Shown one piece after another: positions 9,089 through 20,941 of a DNA stretch of 26,323 bases. The DNA comes from Hypsibius dujardini (taxonomy: Eukaryota > Tardigrada > Eutardigrada > Parachela > Hypsibiidae), in contig LRSR01011926.1 in NCBI GenBank assembly GCA_001579985.1, positions 1-26,323 of the forward strand, written 5' to 3'. The notes beneath the pieces were generated by a model. It was not told the origin of the DNA. It did not search any database and worked only from the letters and a program-made list of their open reading frames with translations. The position numbers and the translations under genes are program-made. How positions within the stretch are numbered: the stretch's first letter is position 1; each line of letters opens with the position of its first letter.

Positions 9089-11299
9089 ATGAACAATAAC
9101 GAGTCGCATAACTCCAAATTGAATTTTACTTCTTTGTTAGCAACTCGCCCAGCTGTGAATTGTTCGCTATCCGCGACTCAAGATTTGCAATTAAACGGCG
9201 TTCCGACAATCCTCGTGTTCAGCCAAATTCTCGGTCAAATTTTTAACCTAGTAGTGTTTCATCTCTGGCGAAATAAGGAACCCTTCTTGACCCTTCATGT
9301 GGCACTTGCGTACGGCAACATCTTCACTGGAGCTGTTGGGTCAATTAGTGCGTTCGCACGTTGGAGTAAATGGACAATTACTGCGGAAACGATTGTGAAA
9401 GTTCAAGTCGCCCTGTTCGCCTTTAGCAACCGATCCACCGTGGTGAATACCGTTCTGATCAGTTTGGACCGATGGTTATCCGTAGAGTTCCCCATTGCCT
9501 ACAGGTATGATCATTGATCATTCCTCAGGCAAATGCAAAGGTCACGCTCAGAAATGACTTGATTTGTGTCTGTAAATGAAAATATTGAATTTTTTATATT
9601 ACATAATACGTTTAAATATTCCTGTATTTCTGTGTCATAAATGAAAAAACTTGATGTTTTATATTTCATAGTATGTTTAAATATTTCATGCTGTTAAACC
9701 ATGTACTATTGTAACTATTGTTATTAGCAATTAAAATTTCTTTGAACATGTCTCATGGACAAGCTTTATAAAAGATGCATGTCGCGTATCAAATGAATGA
9801 AAGCGTGTTTTTTTTGTCTGAAGAGAACCGTAGAAGGGGCAAATCCTTTGCTGTATCATTGTTAGATTTAAGTAGTAATGTCAGAAACTGAACTTACTTG
9901 ATTATTCTTTTCCGTCAACTGCAAATGTAAAAAATGATCATAACAGATTTTGGTTTAGTTTCTCCAACAGTTTAGCTGCTAAAAAAACAACAAAAATAAA
10001 ATGTTAAATAACCAATTTTTACATTTGTTGTTTGACAAAAAGAATAATTCATTAAACTCAGTTCCCGCCATTCTTGCTTAAATCTAATAATTACACATTC
10101 TTCGCTGTAGTTTTAGTCGAAATGGATAAACTGAATTTTGGTTTTTTTAGTTTTTCTAGTTCCCCTTAAATGTTTATCCATCAAAAGCGTTTTTTAGTCA
10201 ACTCAAAAATTAAAGCGAAGAAATTAGAAGCTGTTCATTTTAACTAATGCTCATCTTTATTGTTTACGTTTTTGTTAAATTTTGCCGTCGCCAGATTTAA
10301 GAATGGCATTCGGTACTAGTACACTGTTCTGTCGAAAAAAGTTATAATGGCACATTTGATTTTTAAACACTAGACGTAATATTTTCAGTCCAGACGGTCT
10401 CAATCCCGAACAATTCATTTTACATTCGTATCTCTATTCATTACATATTATGGCGTTACTAAATTGATACATACATGATAAATTAAATGTGCAATTAGTC
10501 TAAAATGTCCTACTCAATTAAGCAGAAAGTTAAGGCAGTAAGGGCGAGACAATAGCGCTCATCGGGCTTGAATTGGTCACATCATTAGCTGACATCCCAC
10601 ATACAAACTGAACGTGCCTGCCTCTGTAACAGGAACCGAATTTCGAAACGGAAACTCTCCATCGCCGTGCTTGTGGGCTGGATCTACAGCATGGTTGTCA
10701 CTGCGCCGCCGTTCGTCGCCTTCCGCGACCGGATCCTCGTCGGCTGCAGTCGTCCCGGTACCTTCGACTACACCCCTTCCACTTCGTGGGAGTACTTCCT
10801 CACAGCTTTCACTAAAGCCCCCATCTACGTCGCCCTGCTGTTCGTGTTCCAGTTGCGCATTCTGGTTATTGCAGTGGAAACACGGATCCGCCTAATCAGA
10901 CTCAAAAGGTCCGTCAGATCGGCCCCACCTCCAAATCAGGCGCCAAATATGACTCATGCTTTACGAGCGCAGGAAGCCAAACTGGCGGCCCGTATCGTCT
11001 GGTCCAACCTTCTCGGCAGCATGACCGTCGTGCTGGTCACGGCGATCTCCATTGTGCCGACCCTCGTGTTGGAGTACAACGGGCTAATGGGCCACAAAGG
11101 AACCCTGCTGATGCAGCACATCGGGAGCAATCTGTTTGTGGTGCAGCGGATCTACACGCCCTTTGCCTATCTAGCATTTTTTCCGCAGTTCCGGGCGGCG
11201 GCGGTCAGACCGTTGGTTGCCATGGCGCGACGGTGTGGCTGGGTTCCCGCGGCCAGCAGGGGAGCGACCAACAGCATTGGTCTCGCACCGGTTTCCTGA
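9089..11299 (+). CDS. Rhodopsin-like (class A) GPCR, two exons
   Basis: Exon 1 is 9089-9504 and exon 2 is 10633-11299 (GT-AG, phase 2, joining an AG|G Arg codon), giving 360 residues. The extracellular N-terminus has N-glycosylation sequons (NES, NFT, NCS) and is followed by seven hydrophobic segments. Asn53 fits the conserved Asn of TM1. TM3 ends in DRW (127-129) in place of DRY. TM7 has TPFAY in place of NPxxY. The Asp expected in TM2 appears to be Asn77, and the usual Cys at the top of TM3 is missing although a Cys is present in loop 2 (VGCSRPG). The third inner loop is Pro- and Arg-rich. The ligand cannot be told; such divergent receptors are common in lineage-specific invertebrate expansions, including chemosensory-like ones. 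A C-terminal copy at 7318-7459 shows local duplication. The 1128-bp intron holds no other gene that I can see. Confidence 0.9.
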
Positions 11300-12800
11300 A
11301 CAAGCTCGCTGGGAATGAGCAATGTACGAACTGAAAATATCACTCCAACAGATCGCAGTCACTGTGGGAGAAGTAAAAAAGTTACATCATCGTGGAGCAT
11401 GCTTCCACATCAGTATGATGCGACGTCATCGGACGGAAATGTTTAAAAGAGGCGATCGCGTCTGACTTTTCTTTACCGCGTTGGAAATTGGAATTAAAGA
11501 TCAGAATGAAATTCGACCGCTGCAGAAGACTGTCGACGAATCATACTTTTTTTCTGGAAATTCATAATTTCATTCGGCTTTCGCCTAATCTTATTGTAAT
11601 AGTTTTGCGTTGATGGGCTTGGCAGTTGCTAGTTTCATGTAACAACTGCTCCCTTTGGCAAAAAAATGTTTAATCAAACAGATTCAAGAAACCAAACTGG
11701 AATCGAATTTTGTGTGTGCCGTTGGGGGTTAGGGTTCTACAGATTCTAAGGTTCTGTAGCCATTATAAATTCGCTCCCTACGTGATGCGTGAAGTGCGGC
11801 TTTAGCGAATAGCGGTACATACGCAGAAAGCTATTTTACTTCATTTTTCTAGCAGCATCGAAATTGGACCAACTGAACCAGCGATATCCAGATTCGCATG
11901 GAACAAATCTACGGCGCTTGTTTGGGAAATCGCATTTTTTTTAAGGAAAGGGATTGATCAGTAAGGCTTGAATTTCAAACAAAAGAATGACTCTTATTAG
12001 TTGTGATTTGTAAAAGAAAAACACATTACTTTGGCGCATGAATTGTGGAAGGAAAGTGCTGCAAAATTGTTTCATCAAATTAAGAAGCAATATGTTAAGT
12101 ATGCTTTTGAATTAGAAATAAATAGATGGGCTTGTGAGCTGCTCAACATTAAATGCTAATAAGTCACAATCGCGTTTATGAATTTACTCCCTTGTTTCGG
12201 TACCAGACTTTGAAATTTGATCTGATTTGACTTATCCCATGACTATTTGCGCAAAATCGTTTTCAAAAAATGTACGAAATCCAAGTTTTAGGTGTGATTT
12301 ACCGTAATTATTTCACACGTGTTTCATGCATGCAAGCAGCGACTGGCGAACGCATTCACCACAACAATTATATATGTAATCATATAATTATCTAATTTAA
12401 ACACCAAAACGAAAAACTAACAGTTTAACAATTTATTCAACCCCCATGGATTTCTCCTATTTTATTTCGTATTTAAATGGCATGTAGAGTATTGAAAATG
12501 GGGCCTTCCTTCAACCATGGCTGATTAACGTGATGTTGGCAATCCATCAAAACTACAAAAATATAGATCCTAGTTCAATTTTGATACCGTATTACTTAAT
12601 ATAACTTTGACGAGCCACCAATAGGGTTAATAAGATTCAAATTAAACTTGTATCGGAAAATAATTAATATTATTGATTCCATTAGCCAAAAATTAAAAAT
12701 TATGAGATTTGAGACGAAATTGAATTCGGAACTGTTTAATATGGGTTTAACAGGCCTCCAAAATGTTTTGAGACATAAGTTCGCCGCCAGATTCAGCTCA
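11300..12800. other. Intergenic, AT-rich
   Basis: No gene supported. Probable 3' UTR of the receptor at the left; an AATAAA-type signal appears near 12117. Opposing short frames at 12596-12805 and 12648-12989 are low-complexity AT sequence. Confidence 0.35.
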
Positions 12801-12814
12801 ATCACTCAATCAAT

Positions 12815-12908
12815 CATGCAACCCATGCATGCTACCTTCTATCATGCTACCCACTCATGTAAACCTCAATCATGCTGCCTTCAATCATGCTGCCTTCAAT
12901 CATACTAC
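12815..12908. repeat. Degenerate short tandem repeat (aatcatgctgccttc)
   Basis: Units of about 15-17 bp of the form tcaatcatgctgcctt recur several times, perfect near 12868-12900 and decayed upstream as catgctaccttctatcatgc. Open frames through it follow the repeat and are not considered coding. Confidence 0.75.
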
Positions 12909-14370
12909 CCTACCAGCTGTAGAATCATTTGTTTGTTTGTTCCACTCATTCTTTTACCCGGGCTTTGTCGGATTTTTCATTTGTGTTAAACTGTTTTCTC
13001 ACATTCTCACAACTACTGTGGGACTCCCCAATTTCAACTTCTGCTAATCTTCCCATCGATTTGCTGTCTTTTATTTTTCTCTTTCTTCCGCACAGGTTTC
13101 GCCCTAATTAACCGTGCTGTTTTTCAACAGCAATGTAGTCTCGCACAGGTATCAACTACTACCAACTGCCTAACTGCTAACCTTTCACATTGATAATCAA
13201 CCTTCCGAACTCAACGACAGCACGTCGGATAAGCCAGCAAACCGTGTGATTAACCGTTAACTAAGTTCTACTGACCGTTACCCGTTCACCGCCTTGCGGA
13301 CTGACGGTCAATATCCCGGACTAAACGTCAACCCTCCGTCCGCCAATTTTGCAGTTGAATCATTAAGAGGTCTGCCCGCCGGTTTTCAAACCGACCGTTC
13401 CCTTTTCCGGTGAAACCGCCAGCTTCCGAAATATCTTCCGGACTGACCGGTATCTGACAACCCGGATAGTTGGAATGACAGACCGGTATCCAGATTGATT
13501 GTCAACTGCCAACACAGACAGTCCGTCTTCGCATCTAGTCAGACTCACATATAGTCAGACTCAGACGGTCTCTGGCCGTCAGACCTTCAGGTTGAAAATT
13601 TGCTTTTGACGCCTGTCCTATCTCCAACAGTTTGTTTTGTACAACTTATTTTGTATTTTTAAGCGTCCTTAAAAAAGTCAAGATCTGGAGCGAACTAGTA
13701 ATTTGTAAGTTATACGTTCCATTTCCGGTCATTTATAGCACCGAAACATCATATCGTTTACAGTTTTCCTTACAATCGTTTTTTCCACTTGTTCAAACAC
13801 TCAATCACAGCAGTCAGCAACTCTTTCACCCCCAATGGCAACGCGCCATCGCATGTACAGTATGGATACTAGTACTGCGGTAGTACCAACAGTTCATGGT
13901 TCATACGTCGCACAACCCGCACAGTTTACTCTATTGTTATGATCATAGCACAAGTGTCTTGTCAAGAACGAGTCAATATTCTCACCGTGGATGATGTTTT
14001 ACGACGAGATAACTGCGGCACAGGTGATTATTGAGAGAGTTTTGCTGAATTAACACCTTTTTTTCAGGCAAGTCAACTTGACTCACGAGTAAGACAAAAC
14101 GTCTCAGCCGGCCCAGCTGTCAGGCCTGGGGGTTTACATAAACACTCAATGTGCGTGATTTACTGTAATACCAGTAAAACACACTCATGCTAAACTTCGA
14201 CGAAAATATCATGAATAACCGTGCTATTTTCGCAGAATCACTTCATTTTCAATACATCTCGAATCGAAAAGTCGTTTGAAAAGGTTGTGAGTTTAAGTAT
14301 CTACTGAAATGATTTCAGAGTAAGATTACATTGATTTGGTTCCTGTGGTCTAGCGAACATACTGCGCAAT
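12909..14370. other. Intergenic, upstream of the transporter gene
   Basis: No gene supported. The 13200-13610 part is unusually rich in short related words such as gaccggt, gaccgtt and gacggtc, on both strands, which looks like decayed repeat DNA. The last few hundred bases are presumably the promoter and 5' UTR of the SLC28-type gene. Confidence 0.4.
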
Positions 14371-14469
14371 ATGGATCAATACCGTTCTTCTTCCGACATG
14401 GTGTCGACACAGACCTTATCCACTGTGGGAGCCCTTTCATTGGAAGACCTCAAAGTAAGTCGAATGAAT

Positions 14470-14508
<39 letters not shown>

Positions 14509-17500
14509 GTCTGTCTATCGTTTTGACCGCTGATAAATCTGCCAATCCGCATTATACACTTTTCGCTTTTAGCATTCCGAAAAGCCCGCAAGCGTGTTCA
14601 GCACTAGCGTTGAATCGATCCAAGACAAATCGCGAGACAACTTGGACAGTGGGGATGCTGAAATTTTTCATCCAGGCCGGACATTAGCCTGTTGCGTTAA
14701 TCTGGAGACTAGCCTCCAACGGTTCTACCAGCGATACCACCGACACTTCAAGATCCTCTTCTGGATGACTGTTCTACTGGGATACAACGGTGGTCTAATC
14801 TATGCCTGCGTGAGGAACTTCCAGAAAGCGAAAACACTTTTCATTCTGACGATGGTTGTTTACTGCTGCATCGTCTACTGCAACTTCATCAGCGAACCGC
14901 TGTGGCGGAGAGTCGGCGTTGCTTCAGGACCATTTCGGAAGTTCCTTCGGAAACATCGCCGAAACAGGCGCAGGTACGAGTAACAGATGCGGACTGATCA
15001 TTGGCTCTATGTGATTGCATGTTGTTTGTCTGTCTGTCTGACTGTCTGTCTATTTGCCTGTCTGTCTGTCTATCTGTCTGTCTATCTAACATCATCTTAA
15101 TCTGTCGGTCTGTCTATCTTGCTATGTGTCTGCCTATCTGTCTGTCGGTCCGCCCGTCCTTTTGTCTGGCCGTCTGTCTGTCTTGTTGTTTATTTGTCAG
15201 CCTGCTTGTCTTACTGTGTTCTTACACGGCGGCCTGTAAACATGGTCAAACTACCGGTACTTTTGTTGATTGCAGAATTCAGGCGATCCTGTTTTTTGTG
15301 GCAGTAGCAATATTTCTCGGCATTGACTGCGCCTCAAATCCGCAACGACTGCAGTCTTTGGTGGGAATATTTGGCATAATACTGTTCGGTTGGCTCATAT
15401 CCAAATATCCCGCCCAAGTACCATGGTTCGTGCACTGCTGTTGTTTACTTCTCCTGTTCTCTTCACGAGTCCCTGTGGTGCGCGCAGTGAATTGTGTACT
15501 TATTTGCATTTGCAGGTACACCGTTTTATGGGGCATTGCCATTCAAGTCATATTTGCCTTGATCATTTTGCGATGGGAAGCGGGACGTTCGGTGTTCGAC
15601 TGGCTGGGCGGATTGTTTGAGGGCCTGATCGAGTTCACCGACGCCGGGTCGGAGTTTGTGTTTGGAAAGAACTTTCGCGATCATTTCTTTGCATTTGCTG
15701 TGAGCCACACTGGAAATGCCTCAATTTAGCAATACTATTTTAATAATAAAAACTAGAGTACTACTATTTGTAGAAACATTCAGAATAAAAATAGTTAGTA
15801 TATAGTAGTACATGTCCATATTAATACTTAATTCAAATACATCTGCATAAATGTTTTTAACTAGAATAAATATGATAATTAACTAAATAATGTATTCAGT
15901 ATTACGTCAGTAAAAAAAATTAAGATTAAAATTAAAATTAGTAATTTTATATACAGGCTCAAATCAAGCGGGTCTTTTTCAATTTAATGTCAAACTTAAT
16001 TAAGCGACTGATCTCATTTTCATCCCTCTCTTTACAGGTAATGCCTGTAGTTGTGTTCTTCGGTTTCATCATTGCAGCACTCTATTACTGGGGCGCAATG
16101 CAGTTCCTGATTATGAAGATGGGATGGCTGCTAGAGGTACACTACTATACCTCCCCCCCACCCATCCTCGCATATGCAGGCCGGTCTATATTTACATAGA
16201 ATTTCAAAGCGTCGATTCCTTCTTGCAGGCTGTTCTGGGAACCAGCGCGTGTGAATCGTTTTGCGCGGCCGCCAACATCTTCGTCGGTATGGTACGCAAC
16301 GATTCCCTGATGAAGTGGCCACGTATTACTCGTTAGTCATAGCTTATATTACATTTTTTCGATTAGACCGAAGCTCCCTTGATGGTCAAGCCATACTTGG
16401 AGCGCATGACGGCCGTAAGTTTCACTGTGCATGCTAAATAATTGACGATGGCAAAAAATGACATTGGTCAACTTATTAGATTTTTCAGTCACCTAAAAGT
16501 ACGGCAATAAGGATTTTTAACTTAGTTTCTTTTAGGGACTAGAACTTTTAATATATTTTAAGTCATAATTATTTAAATATTTTGAAGTGTTCCATTTTTG
16601 GTTATTTAAATTTTTAGTGACCACAGCTTATACGAGTACATAGCTTATTAGTGTATTAGTAAACTATAACTAAGAAATAAGTTACAAAAAGCCATATTTT
16701 ATTTATACATTTCTTAGTTTACTGTAAAGTCCCGACCCATCCGTGGTGCCTACGTCATCACACAGTAAAAAGCGACCGTTTTGATTGATTGCGTAAGCAG
16801 TTCACACCACCGGGTTTGATTTACTGTGGGGTCCAAAAAGTACCACGGATGGGTCGGGACTTTACAGTAGCTTTGTGATCCAAATGCACCTAACATTCCG
16901 TAGTCTGTATTTTTCTTGTGCTGTTTTTTAGAGCGAACTGCATGCTCTGTTCGTCGGGGGATTCGCCAACGTAGCCGGATCTGTTTTAGCTGCCTACATT
17001 AGTTTTGGAGTTAGCGGTGAGTCCATTGATCGAGCCCCGGATACCATGTTACCCATTTCAAAATTCAACCCTCGTTTTCCCATTTACAGCTGTTCACTTG
17101 TTGAGCGCCTCGGTCATGTCTGCGCCCTGCTCGCTCGCATTGTCCAAGCTGGTCTACCCGGAAACAGAACGAACGAGGACCAGTTTCGACCAGATCACAT
17201 TCGAGCGAGGGTGCATACCTTAAACTATTTCTGTCCACCTACTTGCAAGTGCAGTTGTTTAGTGTCGCTTAAGTAACGTGTTTGAATTTTAAATATAATA
17301 ATCAATGTAAACCCCCCGTAAAGTGTGTTTAGATAAACACGTATTTTTATTAAGAGACAAATTTCATTTTTAGCATTTGAAAAAGGTGTTAAATATCGTA
17401 TCCTTATATTAAATTAGTTTTAGTGATTTTAAATAAAGTATATTTTCAAATCTGGGTTTCTACTTTTGAGTTTTGAATGAAATAAGAAATGCATTATATT

Positions 17501-18586
17501 CAAAATTTTAAATGGTTTTTAAGCCAGCTAAAATATTTTTTGCCCTATTTTTTATTATGACGCCCTACCGTTCCATAGGCCGGAGCATAACATCCTTGAA
17601 GCGGCGACCATCGGTGCGACCTCAACCGTCAAGCTGGTCAGCTACATCGTAGCCAACATCATCTCCTGCCTGGCCGCCATCAAGCTCTTCAACTACCTCC
17701 TCAACTACTTCGGCAACCTGGTCGGTCTAGAGAACCTCAGTTTTCAGGTAGCTAGCTATATAATAAATTGGGTGATTATATGATACCGACGATGCACATT
17801 TTTTTAATGTTTCACATGCAAATTTCAGCTCCTAGCAGGGTACATCTTTATGCCACTAGCTTGGGCGATGGGCGCAGATTGGGTGGACTGCGATGACGTC
17901 GGGCAGCTGGTCGGCATCAAGACCATCCTCAATGAATTCATCGCCTATGTGGAACTGGGTGACATGATCAAGAACCAGACAATATCAGTACGATATCTTG
18001 TCCGTCAAACCAAACTAGTTACATATTACTTACATATTATCTACACTATTTTTTTTAAGAAAATTTTTTACATATTATTGTTTCATATTCTTTACATACT
18101 AAATATATGCTTTACATATTACATACATTATTTACATATTTTACATGTTCTTCTTTTTTATTATTATCGAGACATTCTGACTTATTATTTATTATTCAAA
18201 CAATCTACTATATGTCCATTTTTTAACCTAGGTGAAGTCGCAGTTAGTGGCGACGTACGCTCTCTGCGGTTTCTCCAACATTGCCTCTCTGGGCATCATG
18301 ATTGGCGGGATGACCGCGATGGCGCCCGGCAGGAAGCGCGAAATTGTCGACGTTGGAATACGATCTCTCATTACCGGATCTCTTTCCTGCTTTTTCGTCG
18401 CTTCATTAGCTGGTATGTCGGCATATGATCACTCTCGCAACATCACGAAAAAAACCCCCGTATTCCTTACTGAGTTTCTACTTATAATTGTTTTCGTCTT
18501 TAGCGCTTTTAGTTGACACTTCACTGGAAACGTACAACGCAAAGCCGATACTTCTTTCAATGACCGCGACGACCTCCAAAGCTTGA
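14371..18586 (+). CDS. SLC28: Concentrative nucleoside transporter (SLC28/CNT), 13 exons
   Basis: Exons: 14371-14454, 14573-14973, 15276-15425, 15516-15699, 16038-16136, 16229-16291, 16367-16414, 16932-17016, 17090-17210, 17579-17747, 17829-17987, 18232-18412, 18504-18586. The joined length is 1827 bp, giving 608 residues with every phase agreeing. CNT proteins carry nucleosides across the plasma membrane, driven by Na+ or H+. Signature stretches in order: VLWGIAIQVIFALIILRWE; FTDAGSEFVFG; MPVVVFFGFIIAALYYWG; GTSACES (310-316, with the conserved Glu315); ANIFVGMTEAP (321-331, conserved Asn322, Glu329); SASVMSAPCSLALSKLVYPE; EHNILEAATIGA; GIKTILNEFIAY (Glu504); YALCGFSNIASLGIMIGG; MAPGRKR. The substrate-binding Glu and Asn residues of the family are present. 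The C-terminus is short, without the long extracellular tail of vertebrate CNTs. Start is the ATG that opens a phase-0 exon; substrate preference is not readable. Introns 1 and 2 hold CTGT repeats and intron 7 a MITE. Confidence 0.95.
14470..14518. repeat. (CTGT)n microsatellite in SLC28 intron 1
   Basis: About 12 consecutive ctgt units with two ctat variants, lying between exons 1 and 2 of the nucleoside transporter gene. Confidence 0.95.
15022..15200. repeat. Degenerate (CTGT)n array in SLC28 intron 2
   Basis: Same tetranucleotide as in intron 1 but longer and heavily interrupted (ctatctgtctgtc, gtcggtccgcccgtcc). The long plus frame covering it joins repeat-derived Cys/Leu/Ser-rich sequence to true exon 3 and is not a separate gene. 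Confidence 0.9.
16722..16867. mobile_element. 146-bp MITE with 26-bp perfect TIRs, TA target site
   Basis: The termini 16722-16747 (starting ctgtaaagtcccgaccc) and 16842-16867 are exact inverted repeats of 26 bp, and each end is flanked by TA (16720-16721 and 16868-16869). That is the expected footprint of a non-autonomous Tc1/mariner-type element. A second inner inverted pair is present (cacagtaaa and tttactgtg). There is no coding capacity. It lies in intron 7 of the SLC28-type gene. Confidence 0.92.
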
Positions 18587-19941
18587 TCTATTTTATTGAT
18601 GGCATCCTTCATCAATTACTAGTGCATATTTTATCTCCCCATGGCTTTCATATTCTTTGTAAATTTGCTTGCCGTGTTTGTGCTTTTTTCGATAACCATT
18701 AAACCATTTTGCTCTACTCGCTTTTTGTATAGTGCTTATGGCTTTTTTGATGTTCACATTTCTCTCTGACTTATTGCTGTCGTTTGAGATGAGGAAATTT
18801 GTTTTCCGTGGCGAGGAATCTGACCTGTTTCTGGCCGCTCATATTTTTTGTCCTATGAAAGAAACATTTTTATTCCCCAATATTTTCAGAATTCCAAAAA
18901 AATCAAAACTGGTAACAGAAACGTTTATTGAAAATTTTTTGAAAGTTATCCAGCATTGAATTAATACCGGGATTAAGCATTTTATTTTTGAAATAAAAAT
19001 ACGACATGTTAATTATTTTTTAAGCTTTTAAGATTTCTAAATTTAATATTTCTTTTTATTTGAAGAATTTAGAAAGAATGTTGAAAAAACAATATATATT
19101 TTGAGAAGGGCTATATTTTTTTTTGTTTTATTAAAATTTAATTGTTCCTATTAATAATTAATTTTCGGGTTCCCGATCACTTGCGCTACCGGTATAGTGG
19201 AAATTAAACGATCAAGTTACAAGAACTGATGTACACGAACTATGAAATAGATTGTATGTAGAACCAAGAAGTCTTTTTTTTGTTAGAGACACTAGTCACC
19301 CAAAAGCCGATACCAGCCAGTTACGCTGGTAGTTCCACATTTTATTGAAAAACCCACAGAGCTCCGCCCTCTGACCTTTGAAAATTATTTTTTTATTGCC
19401 GGTCAATTATAACTTATATTTTCATTGAAGAAGTATTTAGAAATTTTTTTTTTTCAACACCCAAGTCCCACTACTAAAAGTAGTCTTGAATAGAACTGAG
19501 AAATGGATGGTAAGAAATAGAATGTAAGTAGTAAATGCAAGTAGTAGTTGCCTACGCCTGTGCAAACTGGCGTACAGGGAAAGTGTTATGAGATTCTTAT
19601 CAAATTGACCTCCGGAGAATAGCTGAGTCGCCGGTTGATTACAACTCCTGATACGTGAAATGTCGCATTATTATCCGCTTCACCTCGCTTGCGGTTCCGA
19701 GTATAACGCACCGCACCATATAGCGATTCTTTTAATTAACGCAGACTTTATGAGCAATCTTATCACCCAATAAGCCTTATAAACATGCAATTCTTGTGAT
19801 CGAATTCCATCTTGCATTGCGTTCCAATTAGAGTGCGCTACTGTATCGCTACAATCCCAGGCTTGGTTCGTTTGTCGAACCATCTCTACTCTTTATTATT
19901 AAAACTAACTTGTTGGTAACTTCGTCAATAGTTGCCTAAAA
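18587..19941. other. Transporter 3' region and dioxygenase upstream region
   Basis: An AATAAA at about 18992 could end the transporter transcript. The remainder is AT-rich. Near 19310-19378 there is a sequence with agagctccgccctctga that resembles inverted repeat units at 21714-21803 and 24949-25045. The last 250 bp before 19942 are the presumed promoter of the DOPA dioxygenase gene; a tataaa occurs at about 19788. The frame at 18732-18959 has no recognisable content. Confidence 0.4.
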
Positions 19942-20859
19942 ATGGGACATTTTATAATGTTTCTTCTGGCTGTTTTCTTGATGTCAAATATTGTTGTCGT
20001 CCCCGCGGAGTCATGGGATACTAACGAGATCATAGGATACCATTTTCACACGTACTTTTTTCAGACAAACAACGCCAGCACTCGGCTGGCCCAAACCTTC
20101 AGGTAACGAACAATTCATTAATAATTCAACTTTACTTTTAAGTTTAAAAAAACCCTTTATTCAACTTGTTTGTATAAATAACCTATATTTAAGAATGCAA
20201 ATAATGTATACCTAAGTACTAATAAATAAATAAAGAATACCTAAGTAACCCATAAATAATTGATACATGCATTGTATATCTCTGTGTATATGTTCTATCG
20301 GCATATTGAATACAAGTACGCACTAATAATAATAAAATTATATTTATATATATATATATACTGTACATTTTGTATCCCGTATACAGTGTGAATAAAAACA
20401 TCAGTATATAGACTCATATGTAACTCTAAAATAAAGTTTGAAAAAAAACAGTAGCGATATTTCTATCCTTCTAGGCAAGCAATCCAACAGCAAATTGATG
20501 GAGGATTTTTGCGCGGTTGCCGGCTGAACCACTTCAACACCGTCCCGAGGGGACCTCACCCGATCGGTTCCTACGAGACCTGTTGTAATGCCAGCTCGCT
20601 TTCCCGCGCTTCCTCGTGGTTCATGCAGAACCACGGAGACCTCTCAATTCTACTGCACCCGTTGACCCGTTGGGAGATATTAGACCACACTACTCGGTCT
20701 ATGTGGCTAGGAAAGTCAATGCCATTGGATCTTAGTGCTTTAAGTGAGGACTTGGGAGACGACCTTGACCACTGCCTCCCCATTCCGGGAGTTGTCGTTT
20801 TGGGTCCAGCACCGAGACCAACCAGACCGACTAACAGCGCCCAGAGATCTCGATGGTGA
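19942..20859 (+). CDS. Secreted DOPA 4,5-dioxygenase-family protein, two exons
   Basis: Exon 1 is 19942-20102 and exon 2 is 20475-20859 (GT-AG, phase 2, AG|G Arg54), giving 181 residues. Residues 1-24 form a signal peptide (hydrophobic FIMFLLAVFLM..IVVV, then PAES), so the product is probably secreted. The mature part follows the DOPA_dioxygen fold family: IIGYHFHTYFFQ (30-41, with the HxH pair His34/His36), NTVPRGPHPIGSYE (75-88, His82), WFMQNHGDLSILLHPLT (102-118, His107 and His115) and DHTTRSMWLG (124-133). The family opens the catechol ring of L-DOPA with O2 to give seco-DOPA, precursor of betalain or muscaflavin pigments in fungi and bacteria. The His residues expected for the metal site are present, so activity is plausible. 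Sequons at Asn44 and Asn92 suit secretion. The C-terminal tail beyond about 137 is Pro/Arg-rich and probably not part of the fold. The family is mainly bacterial and fungal; the intron and signal peptide argue for a resident animal gene of horizontal origin and against contamination. Confidence 0.95.
20341..20361. repeat. (TA)n run in dioxygenase intron
   Basis: Short tatatatata tract inside the 372-bp intron of the dioxygenase gene. Confidence 0.8.
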
Positions 20860-20941
20860 AACCTTAATGCTACACGCACCTCTGATCTTGACAACCGGGT
20901 GCACATGCAGTAAAATGTATTTGTACTTCCGCCTCGTTTTT

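Noticed and set aside
15001-15729. 242-codon Cys/Leu-rich plus-strand frame
   Set aside because: First part is translated CTGT repeat in intron 2; the rest is true SLC28 exons 3 and 4 read through introns.
19942-20859. Bacterial contamination as source of the DOPA dioxygenase
   Set aside because: It has a spliceosomal intron with matching phase, a eukaryote-type signal peptide, and lies between clear animal genes on the same sequence.
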